64,000 nucleotides of DNA from Pseudomonas mandelii (lineage in GTDB: Bacteria; Pseudomonadota; Gammaproteobacteria; Pseudomonadales; Pseudomonadaceae): assembly GCF_900106065.1 (NCBI RefSeq), contig NZ_LT629796.1:2702001-2766000 (forward strand), written 5' to 3'. Shown one piece after another: positions 57,548 to 64,000 of this stretch (within the stretch, counting starts at the first letter, position 1; every line of letters starts with the position of its first letter). Made by a program: the position numbers and the translations under genes. The notes below the pieces were generated by a model. That model was not told the origin of the DNA, searched no databases, and saw nothing but the letters and a program-made list of their open reading frames with translations.

Positions 57548-59618
57548 ACTTGGGTTCCTCAACGAGCCTCGCATGGCACCGGCAGAAGCGTTCCGTAAGG
57601 CTTCTTGGCTAACCACTGATTTTAATGCCTCCATCTGGAGCGTAAATTTCAACGGTGATCCTATCCTGCTCAACTGGAAGGTAGCCCTAGACAATAATTC
57701 ATACCTTACCGATGACGAAAACTTAGATCTGTTGAACGGTCTTAAATACTCCCTTATTGGCGCCACGCGAAATAGCCTGGTTGAAATGGCCAACTCCCAA
57801 AGTGTTGAGACATTAAGGAGGAAATTTCACGCAGCGGTAGGTGTCATTGACTGTCTGCTAATTCACGCGACCGAGCTTAAACTTTTAAGTGCAGGGTTGG
57901 CAGGTTTGTCTGAAGGCGATATGAAATGGATACTGAACAAGCTGTCTTCAGAATCCTCCGTGGCCGAAGCGCTGTATGATTGGTCAGGGAAATTGTGTGA
58001 GTATGCTCAAGTCCTGTTGAATGAGATCCCAGGCGCGACGATATCTTCCATATTGGAAGTGAATCCGTCGATGTTAGAGATAAGTTCTACTCAGCTCGAG
58101 TCTAACGAGCTTGATGTTTCCGTTGAAAATATTCCACGTATCCGGGCCGCTTTATATTATAAAGGCCACTACGACGGACATAGAGGTGCTGGCTATACGG
58201 TAAACTCCGTACGTATCTCAAACGAGATTTACAAAAATACGATCCGTGGCAGCATGGCCAAACCGAGGCATGAAATCCTCAGTTTCTATCCGCTTGGAGA
58301 ATCCTATAAACGTGAGATGGAGGGGGTTAGGGTTACTTCTAGTTCGGGGAGTCTTATGGCTGAGTCCCAGTACAGGCTGTTTTACAATTTCTTATATGGA
58401 ATGGGGCTGCTTAAAAATCTTGGTGTGCCAGGGCCTAGTGAGCGAGTCTTGGATGGAATCAAAGGTTACACGCCAGAGTTAGCCAAGCCTGGTCGCTTTG
58501 TGACAGTGCCTTCCGGCACTATTTTTAAGTTATTCAAAGGAGCTGTCGAGTTTCATTACGAGCTTGGCCCTCTCGTAGTTGAGGGGTTTTGCAGGTTGGC
58601 TCGATACTGTGACGAGCATGACAAGTCGCTTACAAGCCTAACAGACGAACAGGTTGTTTCAATTATTGGCAGTGATTTGGAGCGTCACGGCGTAACGAAG
58701 CTGGGGCTTGGTTGCAGAAATACAAGTGATGTCGATGGTAGTGGTCTTGAAAATCGCAAGGGAGCGAAAGAGGAATATTTTGGGCGACTAAGATCCAATG
58801 TAGGCCTGCTTGAACTTGTCTATGTTTATATTGGTGTTATTCAATTTGTTGTTGGTTTGCTTATGGCGCGGCGAATCGATGAGCTTTTGCAGATCCCATC
58901 AGCACAAGCATTCGACTCCACGAGTACCTGGCTGATGTTTAGGAGAGAAAAGAGCACAACAAATACGTATGGTCTCCGTAAGTATGATGCTAGGCCTATA
59001 GATCCCCTTGCGGTACAGATGCTTGCGCAATTAGTGCGGCTTCAAGAGGAGCTGATTGATGCGGGCTTCTCGGCTGAAGCTCCTACTATTTTCTCTGTTC
59101 CTTCTCTCCATGGAAGAAAGGTACTATATTCTGCCACGAAAACAAGCATGAATACCTGTTTCGACTTCCTTTGTGACTACTTCGAGAGTGAAGTTAATGA
59201 GGTAGGTCTACGGTATTATGTCAGGCAACACCAGTTGCGCCGCGTGGCGGCTTTGTTATTTTTTCACGCGTATGGCAAAGGACGCATAGATACACTGCGT
59301 TGGATTCTCGGGCATAACGATATTGAGCATGCATGGAGGTACATTACAGATGCCACAGATGGCGCATCCCTCCGTGGGGCGGAAGCTCAAATCATTGCTG
59401 AGAACTTCTTCACTGGTGATGTGCATAACTATAAATCGTTACGTGCGTTGATGAAGGAGCAGTTCGGAACGGATGATGTGCGTCTTGTAGATCAAGAATC
59501 CTTTTCGGAGCATCTAGAGCATTTGATGAGTAAAGGCATTGTCAAATTTGAGCCTGTATTTGTTCTTGGTGCTTATGGCAAGGAAATGCAGGTTCTTGTT
59601 CACGTAAAGGGGGCGTAA
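57531..59618 (+). CDS. Large tyrosine recombinase/integrase (island ORF2)
   Basis: 695 aa from the ATG at 57531 (GGAGAGG upstream), overlapping ORF1 by 17 nt. The first ~420 residues are an unrecognised N-terminal region. The C-terminal catalytic domain is complete: ARRIDELLQIP (R448), RQHQLRRVAALLFFHAYG (H567, R570), WILGHNDIEHAWRYITD (H595, Y604). Length is close to TnpB-type recombinases of Tn554-like elements, though no homology is claimed. Confidence 0.82.
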   Translation: MNAPSKLGFLNEPRMAPAEAFRKASWLTTDFNASIWSVNFNGDPILLNWKVALDNNSYLTDDENLDLLNGLKYSLIGATRNSLVEMANSQSVETLRRKFHAAVGVIDCLLIHATELKLLSAGLAGLSEGDMKWILNKLSSESSVAEALYDWSGKLCEYAQVLLNEIPGATISSILEVNPSMLEISSTQLESNELDVSVENIPRIRAALYYKGHYDGHRGAGYTVNSVRISNEIYKNTIRGSMAKPRHEILSFYPLGESYKREMEGVRVTSSSGSLMAESQYRLFYNFLYGMGLLKNLGVPGPSERVLDGIKGYTPELAKPGRFVTVPSGTIFKLFKGAVEFHYELGPLVVEGFCRLARYCDEHDKSLTSLTDEQVVSIIGSDLERHGVTKLGLGCRNTSDVDGSGLENRKGAKEEYFGRLRSNVGLLELVYVYIGVIQFVVGLLMARRIDELLQIPSAQAFDSTSTWLMFRREKSTTNTYGLRKYDARPIDPLAVQMLAQLVRLQEELIDAGFSAEAPTIFSVPSLHGRKVLYSATKTSMNTCFDFLCDYFESEVNEVGLRYYVRQHQLRRVAALLFFHAYGKGRIDTLRWILGHNDIEHAWRYITDATDGASLRGAEAQIIAENFFTGDVHNYKSLRALMKEQFGTDDVRLVDQESFSEHLEHLMSKGIVKFEPVFVLGAYGKEMQVLVHVKGA

Positions 59619-59620
59619 TC

Positions 59621-60226
59621 ATGGGTAAGCCTAGGTCGGAAATTCAAGTTCACAATCAGTCAATCAAGGCGCGCCAGGTTCTGCTAGAGGACGTACTTGC
59701 CGATGTTAAAAAATACGTCTCAAATGAGGTTGTTACTTCCGCTCTAAAAAATCAGGGGGCTTTGGCTTCGCTTTCTTACAAGTTCGATTTGGCTGGCCAG
59801 CATTACGCTATCGACTCCACAAGTCTGAACACCCTCAAAAAAAAATCCGATGAATTACTTGGTCATCACGGTTTCGCAGGGCTAGAGCGTCTTAGAGGCG
59901 TGGCTAAGGATGCAATTGCCGCGTATGCCGAAAGGGGCAACAAGCCCACCAAGAAGACCAAACATGGGCTGGAGCAAATTAATAGCGAGTTAGAATGTAC
60001 GGTGGTCGCACTGCGCCGTGCTAATTTCAGATTGCTTCAAGGGCTTTCCACTGCTATCTCCGGAATCAAAGAAACCAGGGATGGTTCTAGTGAGGCTATT
60101 AGAAATAAAAGCGCTAGCGAAGCCGTAAATGCACTGTTGGCAATAGTCTCGCTTAATGAGTCTCCTTTTGACGTGATTCCATCTCACGAGAATATCCAGT
60201 CTTTAAAGGTAGTACGGAGTGAGTAA
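59621..60226 (+). CDS. Recombinase-associated accessory protein (island ORF3)
   Basis: 201 aa. Starts 2 nt after ORF2 behind AAAGGGGG. Mostly helical and charged, with long Lys/Glu-rich stretches (KKKSDELLGHHGFAGLERLRG; KPTKKTKHGLEQINSELE) and no catalytic motif. Position between two recombinases is like TnpC in Tn554, a small helper that affects transposition, but only the arrangement supports this. Overlaps ORF4 start (GTG at 60219). Confidence 0.65.
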   Translation: MGKPRSEIQVHNQSIKARQVLLEDVLADVKKYVSNEVVTSALKNQGALASLSYKFDLAGQHYAIDSTSLNTLKKKSDELLGHHGFAGLERLRGVAKDAIAAYAERGNKPTKKTKHGLEQINSELECTVVALRRANFRLLQGLSTAISGIKETRDGSSEAIRNKSASEAVNALLAIVSLNESPFDVIPSHENIQSLKVVRSE

Positions 60227-61679
60227 TTTCCCTGAGCGTAAGCTTTATTCAGTGGTTCCTGAGCTTGAGTTGTTTGACCACAACGCACTGGGGAAGCTCG
60301 TGACTAGGGATGCGAGCAATCTGACATTCATCAATTGGCCAAACGGGGCACCCTGTTTTGCCGCGAATCTCTACATGCTTTCCCTTACGGTTCGCCCCAA
60401 TAGGATGAAGCGTAAAGGGTTAGCGCGTACAGGTAGAAAAGGTGGGACGATAGGTGAGTACGCTCAAAAAATCAGTCAGTTGGTTAGATTCTGTTATGCT
60501 TCAAACATTGACTTTATAGATCTATCAGATAACGACTTTACACGGTTTATTCATCATCTAGGTACGGAGGTAGATCCCAAAAATCTTCGTGAGAAGAAGA
60601 AGGCCACACTCACCGTTGTAGACGTTGGGACTGTATGTATAGACTTTCTAAAGTATATTGGAGGGCTTTATGAGCAACCTAATTTCGTCGCGATTGGAGG
60701 ACGAATAAAGATTACTAAAAGCGTTACAGTGAAAAAAGATAAGCGTGGTCGTGATTATGCTGTGCATAGTGTTTGGCACCACGCATTTCCACCTGGTGGT
60801 AGGAGGCACGAGCGGAATGCGATTCCTGCTGTTCATGTCGACCAGCTCAGGAGCGCTGTCGATGAAATGGGGGGCTCACGGTTCATCAAGATTCGGCGGC
60901 ATGCATTCATCTCAACATTGGAAAACTCTGGGGCTAGGCTTTCAGAGGTGGCGAGTCTTAAGGTCGTAGATGTCCTGACCGCGTATGAGATGAAGCACCC
61001 TATGCTTAGGTTTATCACGCTGAAGGGCGACGACAGCGAGGAAAGAGAGATACCCGTAAATAAGATGTTCCTCAATGAGCTGATCTCATACATTGAGTTT
61101 CACAGAGACAAAGTTGTAAGAAATAAATTCTCTAGTATTAATGATCATGGTTTCGTATTTGTATCATCAGCAACCGGAACTCCGCTTTCAGAAACATCCC
61201 TTGGTAACGAGATCGGTTCAGTGCGCAGGTTTGCTGGCATCGAGGAGCAAGCATGCGCACACATGTTTCGCCACTCGTTTATCACGAACTTAGTAATGGA
61301 GTTTGTACAGCGGGATAGATATAGGCGCGCAGGAGACTTTGAAGTCAGGTTGCTTTCTGATGAAAGCTATCTTGAGGAAGTTAAGATGTATACCGGCCAG
61401 AAATCAATTGCGACTATCATGGGCTATGTACATGCAGCATTCAAGGAGATTGAGGGGTATAGCACTACAGTTAGCAATGTTTTCCTAATTCGAGCCATGG
61501 AGCAGTTCGATAAATACTCTCGTAAACTCAGGGCCCAGCTCGGCTCTACCCTTACAATTCAAGAGTATAACGTAGAGATGGAGAAGCTTGAGGCTTTAAG
61601 GGATGATGATTTTGCTCGTGAGCTTGCAAGAGAGAAAACGGTCAAAGGAATCGCTCCAATTCTGCCTGGACGCGAATGA
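60219..61679 (+). CDS. Tyrosine recombinase/integrase (island ORF4)
   Basis: 486 aa, GTG start inside ORF3. An N-terminal core-binding-like region (EYAQKISQLVRFCYASNIDF) precedes a full catalytic domain: box I NSGARLSEVASLKVVDV (R240), box II CAHMFRHSFITNLV (H348, R351), and GQKSIATIMGYVHA with nucleophile Y403. The best-conserved of the three recombinases. Its stop overlaps the ORF5 start (ATGA). Confidence 0.88.
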   Translation: MSNFPERKLYSVVPELELFDHNALGKLVTRDASNLTFINWPNGAPCFAANLYMLSLTVRPNRMKRKGLARTGRKGGTIGEYAQKISQLVRFCYASNIDFIDLSDNDFTRFIHHLGTEVDPKNLREKKKATLTVVDVGTVCIDFLKYIGGLYEQPNFVAIGGRIKITKSVTVKKDKRGRDYAVHSVWHHAFPPGGRRHERNAIPAVHVDQLRSAVDEMGGSRFIKIRRHAFISTLENSGARLSEVASLKVVDVLTAYEMKHPMLRFITLKGDDSEEREIPVNKMFLNELISYIEFHRDKVVRNKFSSINDHGFVFVSSATGTPLSETSLGNEIGSVRRFAGIEEQACAHMFRHSFITNLVMEFVQRDRYRRAGDFEVRLLSDESYLEEVKMYTGQKSIATIMGYVHAAFKEIEGYSTTVSNVFLIRAMEQFDKYSRKLRAQLGSTLTIQEYNVEMEKLEALRDDDFARELAREKTVKGIAPILPGRE

Positions 61680-61868
61680 TTCCGCGAATTCTGGGGCGGG
61701 TCTATCATTCACGCAGTAGTGTTGAGATACCATGGTTCATAACCAATGGATTTAAGCCTTGGGCTTTAGGTCAGGAGAACGTTTTGTTGCTGCTTACACG
61801 CTTCTGGAACCTTATCAGCTCCGACCTTCGCCCTGAGTGGGAGAAAGCGCGTGAACGCGAGTTCATCC
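61676..61868 (+). pseudogene. Island ORF5, 5' part, interrupted by an ISL3 element
   Basis: Starts at the ATG overlapping the ORF4 stop. Gives 64 codons (IPRILGRVYHSRSSVEIPWF ...EKAREREFI) up to the insertion. Joining base 61868 to 63296 removes the IS and one target copy and restores one frame of 219 codons plus stop. It is thus the fifth gene of the operon. A reading continuing into the IS left end to 61903 is an artefact of the insertion. Confidence 0.75.
61861..61868. repeat. Left target-site duplication of the ISL3 element
   Basis: GTTCATCC, identical to 63288-63295. Confidence 0.92.
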
Positions 61869-63287
61869 GGCTCTTCGCATTTAAGGGTGTAGAAAAAATC
61901 TGACCGGCTGGAAAAGGAGTCGAGGATCTTAGAAAATGTAAGCTCTCACACCAACAAAAACTAAGCCCCCGACGTGAACAATCTTACCTTTTCTAGCCCT
62001 GATCTTTCCAGCTTTTGCCAACTGAATAACCTCGGCCTGACTGCCACTGGACAACATCTTTGTGCAGAGCGCGCCGTCATCGAATGTCGTTTAACCAAAG
62101 CACCCGAGCCATGCCCCAAGTGCGGGGCTGCTGGTGTTTCACGCGGTACTGTCGATAGGCATCTTGCTCACACACCTTACGGACAACGACCAACCAGATT
62201 GCTGCTGCGTATCCGTCGCTGGCGTTGTGCTTGCGGCTGTTTCTGGCATGAAGATACAAACAGTGCAGCACCTCCACGTTCAAAGCTTTCATATGGGGCG
62301 ATACGCTGGGCATTAGCTGCCATCGTGCTGGATCATCTGTCGGTATCTCGTGTTGCGAGCCAGCTTGATGTTGCATGGCACACCGCTAATAATGCCATTA
62401 TCAACGAAGGACGGCGCCTGCTTTTTAATGACTCGACACGTTTTGACGGTGTGACCGTGCTGGGCGTGGATGAGCATGTTTGGCGACATACACGCTGTGG
62501 TGACAAGTACGTCACCATCGTGGTTGACCTTACGCCCGTGCGTAACAAAAACGGGCCGGCCCGCTTGCTCGATGTGCTGGAAGGCCGCTCCAAACAAGCC
62601 TTTAAGCAATGGCTACAGAGTCGCCCCAAATCGTGGCGTGACCAGATCGAAAGCATTGCCATGGACGGTTTTACGGGGTTTAAATCTGCAGCGCAAGAAG
62701 CCCTGCCTCAAGCCCAAACCGTGCTGGATCCTTTCCATGTCGTGCGCTGGGCAAGCAACATGCTGGATGAATGCCGCCGGCGTGTGCAACACGACATCCT
62801 GGGCCGCAGAGGGCGTAAAAATGACCCGCTCTACAAAAGCCGTCGAACGCTACTGACTCGGATCAGCTACCTGTCTGACGCCAACAAAAAGCAACTGTTC
62901 CAGCTGTTTGCAGATGAGCACCACCTCGAAGTGGATTGCACCTGGAGCATGTACCAACGGGTGGTCAGCGCCTACAACGAGCCGGATCGAAAACGTGGTA
63001 AAAAACTCATGGAAGAGGTCATAAATATCATTACAGCCAGCGACTTGCCCAAAGCGCTCATCGAGGTGAAAGGCTTGGGGGAAACGCTGAAAAAATACGC
63101 TGAGAGCATCCTTGCCTACTTCGACCGGCCAGGAACCAGCAACGGTCCAACAGAAGCTATCAACGGGCGACTTGAGCACTTACGAGGTACCGCCTTGGGC
63201 TTTAGAAATTTAACCAATTACATAGCCAGGTGCTTGCTGAAGTCAGGAGGGTTTAGAAATCAGCTACACCCTTAAATGCGAAGAGCC
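61869..63287 (+). mobile_element. ISL3-family insertion sequence, complete
   Basis: 1419 bp. Perfect 24-bp terminal inverted repeats (outer bases GGCTCTTCGCATTTAAGGGT at 61869, complementary end at 63287), one full-length transposase, and a perfect 8-bp target duplication GTTCATCC. 8-bp duplications and GG-starting ends are ISL3 features. Confidence 0.95.
61974..63275 (+). CDS. ISL3-family transposase
   Basis: 433 aa, GTG start. Zinc-finger-like Cys pairs at the N-terminus (CPKCGAAG; CRWRCACGCFW-like WRCACGCFWH), a helix-turn-helix (VASQLDVAWHTANNAI) and DDE catalytic residues: GVDEHVWRH, IAMDGFTGF and GPTEAINGRLEHLRG. Intact, likely active. The stop lies within the right inverted repeat. 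Confidence 0.94.
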   Translation: MNNLTFSSPDLSSFCQLNNLGLTATGQHLCAERAVIECRLTKAPEPCPKCGAAGVSRGTVDRHLAHTPYGQRPTRLLLRIRRWRCACGCFWHEDTNSAAPPRSKLSYGAIRWALAAIVLDHLSVSRVASQLDVAWHTANNAIINEGRRLLFNDSTRFDGVTVLGVDEHVWRHTRCGDKYVTIVVDLTPVRNKNGPARLLDVLEGRSKQAFKQWLQSRPKSWRDQIESIAMDGFTGFKSAAQEALPQAQTVLDPFHVVRWASNMLDECRRRVQHDILGRRGRKNDPLYKSRRTLLTRISYLSDANKKQLFQLFADEHHLEVDCTWSMYQRVVSAYNEPDRKRGKKLMEEVINIITASDLPKALIEVKGLGETLKKYAESILAYFDRPGTSNGPTEAINGRLEHLRGTALGFRNLTNYIARCLLKSGGFRNQLHP

Positions 63288-63295
63288 GTTCATCC
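63288..63295. repeat. Right target-site duplication of the ISL3 element
   Basis: GTTCATCC, second copy of the 8-bp target. Confidence 0.92.
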
Positions 63296-63762
63296 TGGCG
63301 GCGAACTCCTTGAAGACCCTCAGGGTGACACCGGGGGGCGGGATGTCCATCGATCCTGAAGAACTCCGAGATCAGATAATCGCCTCACGTGAGCAGTTGA
63401 AGCATCTTGTCCAAAAACCAGAAGTGCCTAGGAGACCTTTCGAGGCAGCGACAGACCTTCTGGTAGAACAGGAAGCGAGTCCCTCCGTAGAGGCTCCAGT
63501 AAGTGCCATGGACTGTATCGAGTTGGTAGCTTGGCGTCGCTTGCAGACCGGCGCTGCTGTGCGCTACGTGTGCCTCCAGTCTACAAGTACGGGGCGATCC
63601 GCTGTCGCTACAGCCAGTCTGTTCACAGAAGCCATAGAGAGTCTCCCTACTTGGGTCGACGGCAATACCAACAGGCAAGTTGCAAATGCCTTGCAGAGCG
63701 GTGGACTCCATTGGTACGCGACTTTGAGCGAGGCGATGGATGCCTGGGATGCGGAGCTTTGA
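63296..63762 (+). pseudogene. Island ORF5, 3' part
   Basis: Continues ORF5 in frame after the IS: LAANSLKTLRVTPGGGMSID, a charged helix (RDQIIASREQLKHLVQKPE), then DCIELVAWRRLQTGAAVRYV and a C-terminal WYATLSEAMDAWDAEL. No known domain recognised. GC content is higher than ORF1-4. A TTG at 63310 could start a shortened product, but no ribosome site supports it. Confidence 0.7.
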
Positions 63763-63779
63763 TGGCTCCACTAGGAGTT

Positions 63780-63986
63780 TCACTCACACCAAGGCCCCCA
63801 CGTTGGCGGGTTGTCCACGATATCGATGGACGTACCGAGCTCGTCTTGCATGTGTTCGAAGACTCTGTCGAGACTTGGATGAGCTTTCGATTCTCGTAGT
63901 GCGTTCACTAATTCCAGTAGCTCTCGGCCTTGGGCCACAGGCATTTGGATATCGCAATACACAGTGTCATCGTTGTCTCGTTCCAC
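63780..63986 (-). CDS. Hypothetical small protein at the window edge
   Basis: 68 aa, convergent with ORF5. Begins MERDNDDTVYCDIQMPVAQG, acidic, helical middle (RELLELVNALRESKAHPSLD) and ends WGPWCE. Composition is protein-like and there is little overlapping alternative, but no family is recognised. The upstream region leaves the window 14 nt beyond the start, so the true start could be farther out. Confidence 0.5.
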   Translation of the reverse strand: MERDNDDTVYCDIQMPVAQGRELLELVNALRESKAHPSLDRVFEHMQDELGTSIDIVDNPPTWGPWCE

Positions 63987-64000
63987 GTCTATTCTCCGCC

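Larger units (their letters stand above)
55178..64000 (+). mobile_element. Genomic island with a tyrosine recombinase operon (partial)
   Basis: Starts inside the antiporter gene and continues past the window. The DNA becomes clearly AT-richer, codon use changes (many ATA, AGA, TTA), REP elements vanish, and five overlapping genes rightward from the edge are recombinase-related. The terminal bases read AAATTTTGCCATTCGCATTT. No tRNA gene or attachment duplication is visible at the left end. Right end not seen. Confidence 0.85.

Noticed and set aside
55259..61679. Gamma-mobile-trio (GmtY/GmtZ/GmtX) assignment for the island
   Set aside because: Also a multi-gene recombinase set, but there are five genes here, and the 201-aa protein does not resemble GmtX as I remember it. 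A profile search could settle this; I do not claim it.
61869..61903. Read-through of ORF5 into the IS left end as the true C-terminus (75 aa)
   Set aside because: The last codons are the IS inverted repeat; precise excision restores a longer frame.

Overview
The window looks like a chromosomal segment of a fluorescent-group Pseudomonas. Gene content and order over about the first 55 kb follow the Pseudomonas core chromosome: the hemW-rdgB-metWX-proC-yggS-pilT block, pyrRBC'-ruvX-algH-tonB-gshB, the pilGHIJ-chpA chemosensory cluster, rsmE-bioA, a YceI gene, an rhlE helicase, metF-ahcY. The core is GC-rich. The intergenic gaps carry many REP-type inverted repeats of the kinds seen throughout P. 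fluorescens-like genomes.

Layout. 1-10.6 kb: a secreted Sel1-like protein, DUF3392, then a minus-strand housekeeping run (hemW, rdgB, DUF4426, metW, metX, DUF167, yggT, proC, yggS) that meets divergent pilT, followed by an NlpC/P60 hydrolase and a TM2 protein. 10.6-16.7 kb: pyrimidine genes (pyrR, pyrB and the non-catalytic pyrC'), ruvX, algH, a TonB protein and gshB. 16.9-26.9 kb: the twitching-type chemosensory operon pilG-pilH-pilI-pilJ-chpA-chpC, without pilK or chpB. 27-28.7 kb: an accessory patch with a DUF6124 gene behind an unusual leader, and an autoregulated-looking wHTH-nucleotidyltransferase followed by a cut-down partner. 28.8-37 kb: a complete malonate decarboxylase operon mdcABCDEGH with the madLM transporter and a LysR regulator. 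37-41.4 kb: a hemolysin III-type membrane protein and a divergent LysR / D-amino-acid dehydrogenase / RidA / binding-protein unit. 41.5-54.8 kb: rsmE, bioA, an exported flavin amine oxidase with a histone H1-like tail, cytochrome b561-yceI, rhlE, a solute-binding protein, metF, ahcY under an SAH riboswitch, a thioesterase and a formate/nitrite-family transporter.

55.18-64.0 kb: a horizontally acquired, AT-richer element that has cut a CPA1-type cation/proton antiporter gene in two. It begins with a near-consensus promoter a few bases inside the junction. This drives a tightly overlapping operon of five genes: three large tyrosine-recombinase-like proteins (762, 695 and 486 aa), a 201-aa accessory protein between the second and third, and a fifth 219-aa protein. 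The fifth gene is split by an intact ISL3-family insertion sequence with perfect 24-bp ends and a perfect 8-bp target duplication (GTTCATCC). The right end of the element lies beyond the window. I cannot match this five-gene recombinase set to a named element, and it is the best candidate for an undescribed system here.

How the genes work together: methionine and the activated methyl cycle (metWX, metF, ahcY with its riboswitch), pyrimidine synthesis and type IV pilus function (pilT, tonB, pilGHIJ-chpAC) are core functions. Malonate use and the D-amino-acid unit are catabolic additions. The distal element is a recombinase-driven genomic island. All calls come from reading the sequence; no database search was run.
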